From positions 1 to 19,180 of the forward strand of contig JAQGJF010001016.1 in assembly GCA_028290765.1 (NCBI GenBank): a stretch of 19,180 nt of DNA, read 5' to 3'. The notes beneath the pieces are model-generated. The model made no database searches, was not told where the DNA came from, and was given only the letters and a program-made list of their open reading frames with translations. Within the stretch, counting starts at the first letter, position 1; each line of letters opens with the position of its first letter. This stretch comes from Tardiphaga sp. GTDB taxonomy: Bacteria > Pseudomonadota > Alphaproteobacteria > Rhizobiales > Xanthobacteraceae. The position numbers and the translations under genes are program-made. Shown here one piece after another: positions 1 to 7,103 of the stretch.

Positions 1-4
1 GACC

Positions 5-86
5 GTAGGATGGGTTGAGCGCTTGCGAAACCCATCAACCGCGAGTGCTGGTGCTGATGGGTTTCGCTGCGCTCTACCCATCCTAC
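5..86. repeat. Imperfect inverted repeat (REP-like palindrome)
   Basis: Two arms of about 31-32 bases face each other. The left arm is 5-36, starting GTAGGATGGGTTGAGCG. The right arm is 56-86, ending CTCTACCCATCCTAC. They differ at only a few positions and are separated by about 19 bases. The element lies just past the 3' end of the binding-protein gene. I recall palindromes of this GTAGGATGGGT type as common intergenic elements in Bradyrhizobium-like genomes. That is recollection, not a search. In RNA it would fold into a long hairpin and could act as an mRNA 3' boundary, but no T-run follows. Confidence 0.75.
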
Positions 87-103
87 AGATCTACGGATCC
101 GCC

Positions 104-2005
104 TTAATTCGCCGGCTTCAGCTTGACGAACATGTAGCGGGAGTTGCCCCAGTTCGGCACCGGATCGGTGTAGGGATCTTCCGCGGTCGGATAGCCGGTC
201 CAGTAGGTCTGGTCCATGGCGGTGAAGACATTGTAGGCCATCAGCGGGATGGTCGGCATCTCCTTTACCGCGAGTTTGACGTAGTCCTTGCCGAGCTCGA
301 TGGATTTCGGATCGTCAAAGCCGACGGTCCTTGTCTCCTCGATGATCTTGTCGAGCGCGGGATTGGACCAGCGCTGCCAGTTGCGCAGGGGCTGCGACTT
401 GCCGGGCTCGGCGACGAACTGCGAATGCCAGCTGTCTAGGAAATAGGACAGGTCCTGGTGGCCGCCCCAGGTCTCCACGCTCCAGCCGATGAAGGTATCG
501 AAATCGCCGACGGCGCGCCGCGTCGGCAGCGTGCCTTGCGCCACGTCGACCTTGGCATCGATCCCGGCCTGCTTCCACTGCTGCACGATCATGGTGCCGG
601 CGCGCGTCATCACTGGCCGGAGGTCGCCTTCGACCATGACGCGAACCGTGAAGGGCTTTCCGTCCGGCGTCGACCAGGTGCCACCGCGCTTGGTGAAGCC
701 GTTCTTTTCCAGCAGTTCCTGAGCCGCCAAAACGTCGGTCTTCCACCAGCCCATGCCGAAGGCGCGGGCGATCTCCTTGGGGTCGGACGGAATCTGTTCG
801 CCCATCGACGGCCGCAGCATGTCGGCGATCTGCTTGCCGACGCTCGGATCATAAGGCTTGATCTTGCGCTTGCCGGTGTCGATTTCGAAATCCTTGAGCC
901 AGGCCTCCATCGGCTGATGATAGGTGGCCGGATGGGTGCCGGTCGGCGGCACACCGATCGCCGAGATGGTGGCGGCGCCGCGATAGGCCGCCATCGACAC
1001 CGCCTTGATGTCGATCAACAGCGCCAGCGCCCAGCGCACGTCCGGGTTCTTGAACAACTCGTTCTGGGTGTTGAAGATCACCGCGGGCAGCGTCGGGTCC
1101 GGATGGCCGTAGGGGAATCCCTTGAACCAGGCGCGCGTCGTCTTGCTTTGCTTGGCGAGTGCGAACATGCCTTCGGGGGCGATGTCATGGATGACGTCGA
1201 GCTCGTGATTGAGCTGCGCGATCACCCGCTTGTCCGGCGGGCCGGGATCGACATAAGCAAGATATTTCGGGCCGGGCTTGCCGAAGCGGCCAAGCGTGGT
1301 GCGCTGCCAGTCGTCGCGCAGTTGCCAGATGTACCATTTGCCGTCGGGGTCGAAGCTGTTCAGCACGTAAGCACCGAGCGACACCGGCTTGTTGAAATCG
1401 AACTTGGCCGGATCCGCCACCTTCTCGAACACGTGCTTGGGCAGGATCCAGACCGCGCCCCAGCGCACGGTGAAGTTCGCGTGAAAGCGCGAATTCGGCT
1501 TCTTCAGCTTGAACACCACGGTGTAGGGATCCGGAGCTTCGACCGCAGCGACGTTGCTGGCCATCACGGCGCTGTACCGCATTCCCGGATTCTTGATCTG
1601 GATCATCACCGTCGCCACCACGTCGTCGGCGGTGAATTCGACGCCGTCGCTCCAGTAGATGCCTTTGCTGAGCTTGACGGTCATCTGGGAGAAGTCGGCA
1701 TTGTATTGTGGCTTGTCGGCGGCGAGCGCGTTTTCCCAGACGCCATTGATGCCGCTTTCGGGATCGATGTACCACAGCGTGTCGAGCGCGACCTGCTGCA
1801 GGCCGTTGGATTGCGATCCGGCATTGATCGCCCAGATGTTGAACCATCCGGCGTTCTTGATGGTGCCTTCCGGGTTCTCCAGAATCAGCAGCTCTTTGCG
1901 GGGGATGTTCTGCGGGATGCCCTGCGCGTGGCTCGGGCTCGCCGGCAAGAACAGCTGCGGCGCCAGCGCGCACACAGCCAGCAGCAACGCACGAATGCGG
2001 CTCAT
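104..2005 (-). CDS. ABC transporter periplasmic substrate-binding protein, family 5 (peptide/nickel/opine type)
   Basis: This is the extracytoplasmic binding protein of an ABC importer of the SBP_bac_5 family, which usually binds peptides, opines, nickel chelates or oligosaccharides. I place the start at 2005. There the product begins MSRIRALLLAVCALAP, a typical signal peptide with likely cleavage near SHA-QG at residue ~27, and a GAGGGAGA ribosome site stands just upstream. The open frame extends to 2083, but that adds a non-signal-like stretch. The mature part (~605 residues) has the family layout, with an N-terminal segment on conformation of the ligand (YWSDGVEFTADDV) and long C-terminal lobes. 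No permease or ATPase genes of this transporter are in the window, so it is an orphan here. It lies downstream of the broken aldehyde dehydrogenase/SMP-30 region on the same strand, 141 bases away. The ligand is unknown. Confidence 0.9.
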   Translation of the reverse strand: MSRIRALLLAVCALAPQLFLPASPSHAQGIPQNIPRKELLILENPEGTIKNAGWFNIWAINAGSQSNGLQQVALDTLWYIDPESGINGVWENALAADKPQYNADFSQMTVKLSKGIYWSDGVEFTADDVVATVMIQIKNPGMRYSAVMASNVAAVEAPDPYTVVFKLKKPNSRFHANFTVRWGAVWILPKHVFEKVADPAKFDFNKPVSLGAYVLNSFDPDGKWYIWQLRDDWQRTTLGRFGKPGPKYLAYVDPGPPDKRVIAQLNHELDVIHDIAPEGMFALAKQSKTTRAWFKGFPYGHPDPTLPAVIFNTQNELFKNPDVRWALALLIDIKAVSMAAYRGAATISAIGVPPTGTHPATYHQPMEAWLKDFEIDTGKRKIKPYDPSVGKQIADMLRPSMGEQIPSDPKEIARAFGMGWWKTDVLAAQELLEKNGFTKRGGTWSTPDGKPFTVRVMVEGDLRPVMTRAGTMIVQQWKQAGIDAKVDVAQGTLPTRRAVGDFDTFIGWSVETWGGHQDLSYFLDSWHSQFVAEPGKSQPLRNWQRWSNPALDKIIEETRTVGFDDPKSIELGKDYVKLAVKEMPTIPLMAYNVFTAMDQTYWTGYPTAEDPYTDPVPNWGNSRYMFVKLKPAN

Positions 2006-2146
2006 CGTTTTCTCCCTCATCGCGGCGATTGTTTGCACGCTTGTTATGCGCGCGATCCTAGAGGCGGCAAAACCGATGAACAACCAAAATCGTGATCTAT
2101 ATCCGAAGATCGGGTTTATACGAGCGGAGCGGTTTTCGACGCGGGC

Positions 2147-2362
2147 TCAGGCGAGCCGGACGCGAGGCTCGGCACGGCCGGTCGCACCGACGTCGAGGAT
2201 AAAAGTCTGACCGTGACGCGGATCGTCCGCCTTGGCCACGTCGTCCATGCCTTCCCAGGCCGACGTGACGAGCAGCCGATCGAATTTCTTCCCGACGAAC
2301 ACCGGACAGCTCGATTGTTTCGCCGGCACACGGATGGTGCGAACGCGTTCGCCTTCCGGCGG
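2147..2362 (-). pseudogene. 3' remnant of an SMP-30/gluconolactonase/LRE family gene
   Basis: In the frame ending at the TGA at 2149-2147, the ~70 codons from about 2362 downward read like the last blade of an SMP-30/regucalcin-type lactonase. The segment contains IRVPAKQSSCPVFVGKKFD, then LLVTSAWEGMDD, then GQTFILDVGATGRAEPRV. This corresponds to the usual order of 'polar strand, aFGG.dld.LyvTsa, G.lF.ld.g..G.pe' at the end of these proteins. The front ~230 residues of the family are absent. Upstream of ~2360 the same DNA instead encodes an aldehyde dehydrogenase in another frame. The piece is therefore a truncated remnant, left by a deletion that joined two genes. It has no credible start of its own. 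The ATG at 2395 lies inside the aldehyde dehydrogenase sequence. Confidence 0.75.
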
Positions 2363-3314
2363 TCGCCGCAGCGACGAAATGTTGCATGAAGCCATCGAAG
2401 ACCTGCCTCGCCACCAAAACCCGCTGCGCCGAAATGCATTGCTGCCCGCCGGCTTCGAATGCCGCCGCCGCGATCTTCATGGCCGCGGTTTCGATGTCCG
2501 CGTCGGCCATGACGATATTGGCTGCGTTGGAGCCGAGTTCGGCGAGGAATTTCTTGGCGCCGGCCGCTCGCGCCAGGGCGTCGCCGGCGGTGGTGCCGCC
2601 GGTGAAGGAAACGGCGCGAACCTCGGGATGGGCTGCGAGAGCCAGTGCGGCCTCGCGGTCGCCGGTGACGACGGTGAACAGGTCCTTCGGCCAACCGGCC
2701 TGGTGAAACAGCTCTGCCATTCGCAACGCCGTCCGCGTTCCCGCGGGCGCTGGCTTGATGATGATCGCATTGCCTGCGGCGATCGCCGGCGCGACCTTCT
2801 GGACCAGAAGATTTACCGGCGCATTGAACGGCGTGATGCCGGCGACGACACCGTAGGGAACGTGGCGGACGAGGCCGATATGCCCGGCGCCGGTCGGGGT
2901 GATGTCGAGCGGCAGCGTCTCGCCGCCGATCTGGGTCAGGGCGGCGGCCGTGAGTTCGAGAAATTCGGCGCCACGGTTGGCCTCGAATTTGGCCATGCGG
3001 ATCGGCTTGCCGACGTCTTCGCAAATCAGCGCCGCGATTTCCGCGTTGGCTTTGGTCAGCGTGGCCGCGGCGATCTTCAGCCAGGCGATGCGCTGGTGCG
3101 CCGGCTGTTTGCGATGTGCGGCGAAGGCGATCGAGGCGGCCTTGACGGCGCGATCGACGCCGGCCTTGCCCGACTCGGCGATGCGGCCGATCAGCCGGCC
3201 GTCCTTCGGGTCGATCAGATCAAGCATGCCGGCGTCGTCACTGACTGGGACGAACCGCCCGCCGACGAAGTCCGAAAGTGCCGCTTGTGTGGGGTTGGTC
3301 ACCGGAGCACTCAA
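2356..3314 (-). pseudogene. Aldehyde dehydrogenase, 5' two thirds only (truncated by deletion)
   Basis: About 320 residues of an NAD(P)-dependent aldehyde dehydrogenase are intact. They include the catalytic Asn in TPFN (residue ~164), the cofactor Lys in IIKP (~187), the catalytic Glu in ELGSN (~259) and the nucleophile Cys in GGQQCISAQR (~293). Similarity stops after HFVAAATA, near base 2358. The last ~150-160 residues of the family, including the EEIFGPV-type motif and the oligomerisation tail, are missing. The reading frame stays open to 2097 as an Arg-rich tail that is an out-of-frame reading of the SMP-30 remnant, giving a 405-codon chimera. The start is TTG at 3314, overlapping the TGA of the upstream dioxygenase gene, or possibly GTG at 3302, so it was probably translationally coupled. 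The product is unlikely to be active without its C-terminal part. Confidence 0.8.
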
Positions 3315-4369
3315 CGCGGTTTGCGCAGACGCTGGATCTGCATGTTGGCGAGGAACGGCACCAGCGGATGCGCGCCCATTTTGACGATGACCGGAACGTC
3401 GAGCTTCAGGAGTGCATCGCGCTGCTCGCCGGACAATCTGAACTTGTCGGCATAGCCCGCCGCGTTGGCGATGTATTGCGTGCGATCGTTTTCGTTATGC
3501 GCAAGGCCATGCAAAGCGGATGTCAGTTGCACCAGCTCCGGCTTGATCGATGGATAATGCGCGGCGCGATCCTCGGTCTGGCCTGAGAACCAGGCCAGCG
3601 AGGCATAGTTGTGGTGCCAGCTCGGATCCATCGAGACAATGTCGGGCTTGCGCTCGCCGAGCGCGCCGGCGGCGCAGGCCCAGCAGCGCAGTTCGATGTT
3701 GCCGGTATCATCGAGTTCGGTCTCGTCATAACCGATCAGCGATTTCAGATTGCCGGCCTTGAGCTTCTCCAGGACCTGGTTGTCCCAGGCCAGTTCGGGG
3801 TTGGAATAGCGGTCGGTGCCGGGAAAGTGCGACATGCCGCCGCTCGACAGGATCACGGTTTTCAATCCGAGCGAGGTCACGGTCCGCGCCACGGCTTGGC
3901 CGAACGAATAGCAGCGCTCCATGGTCGGCTGCGGCGGCAGATAGGCGTTGACGAAGATCGGCAGCACCGGACCGGTGTGTCCGATATGGGTCAGCGGAAT
4001 TCCGATGGCATAGTCGATATGGGCGGTGCTGCTGAACGCCGGATCGAAATTCTGCCGGTACAGCTGGCGCACGATTTCGAAGCCGATCTCGCTCGGAATC
4101 TTCCAGTGAAACTTCCGGCCCGCGAACTCGCCGCTGGCTTCGCCGCCGACGTGAACGGTGAAGGGTGGGGCGGCATCGTGAAAGAATTGTTCGGCGTGGT
4201 CGTTGGAAAAAATGATCCACAGGTCGGGATTCAAGGCCCGCAGCTTCTCGCCGATATCGGCGGCCACAGCACGCACCTGCTCAACGACGTTCTTGTCCTC
4301 GGTGTCGGGCATGGTGAAGAACTGCGGTGCATGCGGTAGCATGGCTCCGCCTACGACTGTTGATCTCAT
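3311..4369 (-). CDS. Extradiol ring-cleavage dioxygenase, LigB domain fused to LigA-like domain
   Basis: This protein is a class III (LigB-type) non-heme Fe(II) dioxygenase, cleaving a catecholic ring next to its hydroxyls. Residues ~1-265 form the catalytic LigB-like domain. His13 (LPHAP), His58 (NDHAEQFF) and Glu226 (GNIELRCW) fit the iron ligands, and His181 in SSGGMSHF fits the catalytic acid/base. Residues ~278-348 resemble the small LigA subunit (YADKFRLSGEQRDALLKLD, then GAHPLVPFLANM). A B-A fusion order is known from gallate dioxygenases (GalA/DesB type), though those are longer (~420 residues). Protocatechuate 4,5-dioxygenase has the two parts on separate chains. The aromatic substrate cannot be fixed. 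The gene is divergent from the AraC regulator (134 bases between starts) and its stop overlaps the start of the broken aldehyde dehydrogenase. Confidence 0.88.
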   Translation of the reverse strand: MRSTVVGGAMLPHAPQFFTMPDTEDKNVVEQVRAVAADIGEKLRALNPDLWIIFSNDHAEQFFHDAAPPFTVHVGGEASGEFAGRKFHWKIPSEIGFEIVRQLYRQNFDPAFSSTAHIDYAIGIPLTHIGHTGPVLPIFVNAYLPPQPTMERCYSFGQAVARTVTSLGLKTVILSSGGMSHFPGTDRYSNPELAWDNQVLEKLKAGNLKSLIGYDETELDDTGNIELRCWACAAGALGERKPDIVSMDPSWHHNYASLAWFSGQTEDRAAHYPSIKPELVQLTSALHGLAHNENDRTQYIANAAGYADKFRLSGEQRDALLKLDVPVIVKMGAHPLVPFLANMQIQRLRKPR

Positions 4370-4503
4370 GCGGGTCTCCCGAGAGCGAATGAATGCCGAT
4401 GCCGGATGACGGCTGGCATCGATCCTAGGGCGGGGAGGACTGGACGCGTTATCGCTATTCTGACAAAAAACAGTGATGAAACGACACGGCCGCAGGCGGT
4501 CCC

Positions 4504-5289
4504 ATGAAGATCTCGATCCATCCGGAAGTAACGCAAACCCCGACCGGGAATTACCCGCAACGGGTGGTGGCCTATGTGCTCGATCTCAAGCGCGGCGGCG
4601 GACTTCCGCCGCACCGCCACGAACGGGCACAATTGCTCGCGGTGACCTCGGGGTCCATTGCCGTGACCGCGGACGGCTCGACGTTCGTGGCGCCTCCCGA
4701 ACGGGCGGTGTGGGTGCCGGCGAATACGGTTCACGAGACCCGCCATCTGGCCTCGACGCGGTTGCGGACGCTCTATGTCGCGGCCGATGCCGTGCCCGAC
4801 CTTTCCCGGCGGACCACCGTGATTCAGGTTGGCCCATTGATGCGTGAACTGATCGACGTCATCGTCGCGCGACCTCGACTTTACGAAGAGGACGGCGCCG
4901 ACGGGCGTGTCGTATCGGTTCTGCTGGATCAGCTCGCGGCGGCGGCGGCGTTGCCCCTGAATCTTCCGATGCCCAGATCCGCCTCCCTGCTGCAGATTGC
5001 GACGCGCCTGCTGGAGCAACCCGCGGATGCTCCGTTGCTGGGCGATCTGGCCCATGCCACGCACATGTCGCCGCGCACGCTCGAACGGCAGTTCAAGCTG
5101 GAGACCGGGCTTTCGCTGCGCAGCTTTCGCCGACAGGCCCGATTGCTGCGTTCGCTGGAGCTGCTTTCATCGGATATGTCGGTGGCCACCGTCTCCGACA
5201 AGCTCGGCTTCGGCGAACCCAGCGCCTTCATCGCCATGTTCCGCGCCGCCTTCGGCGTCACGCCGGGAAGGTATCTGGCGCGGCGTTGA
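4504..5289 (+). CDS. AraC family transcriptional regulator with N-terminal cupin
   Basis: This 261-residue protein has a cupin-like sensor domain (residues ~10-95, with HRHERAQLL giving His37 and His39) and a C-terminal AraC DNA-binding domain (~160-261). In the latter, the first helix-turn-helix lies around LLGDLAHATHMSPRTLERQF and the second around VATVSDKLGFGEPSAFIAMF, ending with the family-typical FGVTPGRYL. The layout resembles NimR/YdiP-like AraC proteins. It is transcribed divergently from the ring-cleavage dioxygenase, which makes that gene the likeliest target and an aromatic compound the likeliest effector (inference). The ATG at 4504 follows a GGCGGTCCC stretch with only a weak ribosome site. 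Confidence 0.9.
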   Translation: MKISIHPEVTQTPTGNYPQRVVAYVLDLKRGGGLPPHRHERAQLLAVTSGSIAVTADGSTFVAPPERAVWVPANTVHETRHLASTRLRTLYVAADAVPDLSRRTTVIQVGPLMRELIDVIVARPRLYEEDGADGRVVSVLLDQLAAAAALPLNLPMPRSASLLQIATRLLEQPADAPLLGDLAHATHMSPRTLERQFKLETGLSLRSFRRQARLLRSLELLSSDMSVATVSDKLGFGEPSAFIAMFRAAFGVTPGRYLARR

Positions 5290-5293
5290 TGGC

Positions 5294-5322
5294 GTCATGC
5301 CCGGGACAAGCCGGGGCACGAC
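5294..5322. repeat. Short palindrome between convergent genes, possible bidirectional terminator
   Basis: GTCATGCCCGGG (5294-5305) faces CCGGGGCACGAC (5311-5322) across five bases, giving a GC-rich hairpin with one or two mismatches. It starts 4 bases after the araC stop and sits before the convergent aspartate dehydrogenase gene. I recall GTCATGCCCGGG-type palindromes as a recurring intergenic element in Bradyrhizobium-like genomes. It may end transcripts from both sides, although there is no U-run. Confidence 0.6.
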
Positions 5323-5379
5323 GACTCTGATGCACCGCGTGGAGCAGGGGATGTCGATTCGACCCGGATCGCAACGACT

Positions 5380-6186
5380 CTAAATGATCACCACGTTCAC
5401 CTGATGTTCGATCAGCCGCACCAGGCTCAAGGCCGTCAGCTCCGATGATTTCGGATTGGTCGGCAACGGGTTGTTCTCGAGCGTGATGTCCATGCGGCCG
5501 AATGCGCCGCGCGCAACGATGCGGTGGCCATTGCTGCGAAACGCCGGATCCGCCACCAGTTCGACCCGGGTCTTGTCGAGCCCGATGCCGGCGAGCGACG
5601 TGACAACGGTCGCATTGGCGTTCTGAGGGTACTGGCCGGCGGCCTCGCGCGCGGTGCCGGAAAAAAATATCGTGCGATCGGACAGGGCGGAAAGGTCCAG
5701 CAGTTGCTCCGCCGGCGTGCCTTTCCACGCCACCGGTGGCTTGACGATCTGGTGCGTCACCTCATCGAGCCCCAGCACGGCGGCGCTTGCCAGCGCATCG
5801 ACGGCGCCGATGGCTCCGGACGGAATCAGGATGCGGCTGCCGTGCGTCTCCGCGACGACCGCCAGCCGGGGCAGCAAACCATCATCGCAGAACGCGCTGG
5901 TTGAAGCGATGATCGTCGCAGGCGCCGCCTTCAAGGCCGCTTCGGCCCACACGTCGATGGCCGCGCGGCCGGCCGCCTCGACCACGATGTCGGGCCGCAA
6001 GGCGGCGAGTTCGTCGGGAGACCGGAGGAATCGAACGCCTTCGGGAAGGGATGCGCGCGCCTCTGCCGTATCGATGGTGGCGATCCCGACAATATCGATG
6101 GCGGTTTTCCGTTGCGCCAGCAGCGCGCCAACATGGGCGTTGATGGCGCCCCAGCCGATGAAAACCACGGTTGCGTTCTTATTCAT
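5380..6186 (-). CDS. Aspartate dehydrogenase-like NAD(P)-dependent oxidoreductase
   Basis: This 268-residue protein matches the L-aspartate dehydrogenase (NadX/AspDH, DUF108) family, which interconverts L-aspartate and iminoaspartate. An N-terminal Rossmann fold with FIGWGAINAHVG (residues 9-20) binds the nucleotide. The C-terminal dehydrogenase domain has the family hallmarks VTSLAGIGLDKTRV, the N-x-H unit around His221 (the position usually taken as catalytic) and NPKSS (~244-248). It follows the GntR regulator on the same strand with a 54-base gap and may be co-transcribed with it. I see no NAD-synthesis genes (nadA, nadC) nearby. The location beside a catabolic operon suggests it serves a degradation pathway, possibly on a related amine or imine rather than aspartate (inference). 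The ribosome site is weak (GGATC ahead of AAGCTTC). Confidence 0.85.
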   Translation of the reverse strand: MNKNATVVFIGWGAINAHVGALLAQRKTAIDIVGIATIDTAEARASLPEGVRFLRSPDELAALRPDIVVEAAGRAAIDVWAEAALKAAPATIIASTSAFCDDGLLPRLAVVAETHGSRILIPSGAIGAVDALASAAVLGLDEVTHQIVKPPVAWKGTPAEQLLDLSALSDRTIFFSGTAREAAGQYPQNANATVVTSLAGIGLDKTRVELVADPAFRSNGHRIVARGAFGRMDITLENNPLPTNPKSSELTALSLVRLIEHQVNVVII

Positions 6187-6240
6187 GAAGCTTGATCCGG
6201 AAAGTTGCGAGGTCGCCGAATGCGCTTCGGCCAGTGCTGG

Positions 6241-6999
6241 TTATCGGCGGACCCCCCTGGCCGCGGGCTTTGAATTTTTCCGGACCGGGGATGAAGCGTC
6301 TTGTTGCGCCTGTCGTGTTGCCAGCATGAGCCGGCTCACATTTTCGAGATGTCGGCGCATCGCAAGTCCGGCGTCCTCGGCGCGTCGCTCGACGATCGCG
6401 CGCACGATTTCGTTGTGGCTTTCGGCGCTCTCTACCGTGACCGATTCGACGAAATTGGCGCGGTGCCGCTCGCGGTGAACATGCCACATCACCTTTTCAT
6501 GCAGCTCGACCAACGACCGGTTGCCGGTGCCGCGCACGATGCTGAGGTGAAAATCGTTGTTCAGTTCGTAGTAGCCGGAAATGTCGCCGCGCTTGGCGGC
6601 TTGCCGCATCTCCGAGTAGATCCGCTCGATGGCAGCGAGCACGTCCTTCTCGCCAGCCTGTGCGACGCGCGTCGCCGCAAGCTGCTCGAGCCCGATCAGG
6701 ATTTCCATCGTCTCGGCGATTTCAGTTGCGCTCGGATCGGTGACCACGGCGCCGACATGCGGCACCAGCCGGATCAACCCTTCGGCCTCAAGCGTTTTCA
6801 ACGCCTGACGCAGCGGCGTACGCGACACGCCGAACTGTTTGCAAAGCAGCGGTTCGGACAGTCGCTCGCCGGACTTCCAGCGGTTTTCCACGATGTCCTT
6901 GCGCAAATGCGGAAGGATCTGATCGTGCATCGGAGCAAATCGCACCACGGGCGCGGCCGGGCCGGTCGCACGCGTCACATCGTCTGTCTGCCCAGCCAT
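6241..6999 (-). CDS. GntR family transcriptional regulator, FCD (FadR-type) subfamily
   Basis: The N-terminal winged helix-turn-helix includes SEPLLCKQFGVSRTPLRQAL and then TLEAEGLIRLVPHVGAVV. The C-terminal FCD ligand-binding domain follows. NNDFH, ESHNEI and RRHLENV supply the Asp and three His expected for the metal site of this subfamily. I prefer the ATG at 6999 (MAGQTDD, 252 residues), with CGGGAG 12 bases upstream. The frame is open to an ATG at 7044, which would give 267 residues. The gene diverges from the molybdenum hydroxylase operon, and a near-ideal GntR-like palindrome lies between them, so it most likely represses that operon and itself until a pathway intermediate binds. Confidence 0.9.
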   Translation of the reverse strand: MAGQTDDVTRATGPAAPVVRFAPMHDQILPHLRKDIVENRWKSGERLSEPLLCKQFGVSRTPLRQALKTLEAEGLIRLVPHVGAVVTDPSATEIAETMEILIGLEQLAATRVAQAGEKDVLAAIERIYSEMRQAAKRGDISGYYELNNDFHLSIVRGTGNRSLVELHEKVMWHVHRERHRANFVESVTVESAESHNEIVRAIVERRAEDAGLAMRRHLENVSRLMLATRQAQQDASSPVRKNSKPAARGVRR

Positions 7000-7058
7000 C
7001 GGTCGAATCAACTCCCGGATTTGTATGAAGGAATATTGACACATCCGTCCATGGCGTG

Positions 7059-7077
7059 ATCGTATACGAAATACGAT
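7059..7077. promoter_or_regulatory. Probable GntR operator palindrome
   Basis: ATCGTAT (7059-7065) and ATACGAT (7071-7077) are perfect inverted repeats around five bases. Inside lies the exact palindrome TCGTATACGA (7060-7069), which fits the T-N-GT...AC-N-A pattern of FadR/FCD-type GntR operators. It sits 27 bases upstream of the hydroxylase large-subunit start and upstream of the divergent gntR gene. That is where an autoregulating repressor would bind. Confidence 0.65.
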
Positions 7078-7103
7078 CCAAAAAGAAGCCGTGGTTGAGA
7101 TAA

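Noticed and set aside
458..2095. 545-codon plus-strand open frame opposite the binding-protein gene
   Set aside because: Its composition is that of an antisense shadow, it has no recognisable domain, and the minus-strand frame has a signal peptide and family motifs.
2147..2395. Small independent 82-residue gene
   Set aside because: Its first ~11 codons are an out-of-frame reading of the aldehyde dehydrogenase, and the rest is only the last blade of a lactonase.
2097..3314. The 405-residue chimera as a normal aldehyde dehydrogenase
   Set aside because: After residue ~319 the sequence loses family similarity and becomes an Arg-rich out-of-frame reading of SMP-30 coding DNA. The C-terminal domain is missing.
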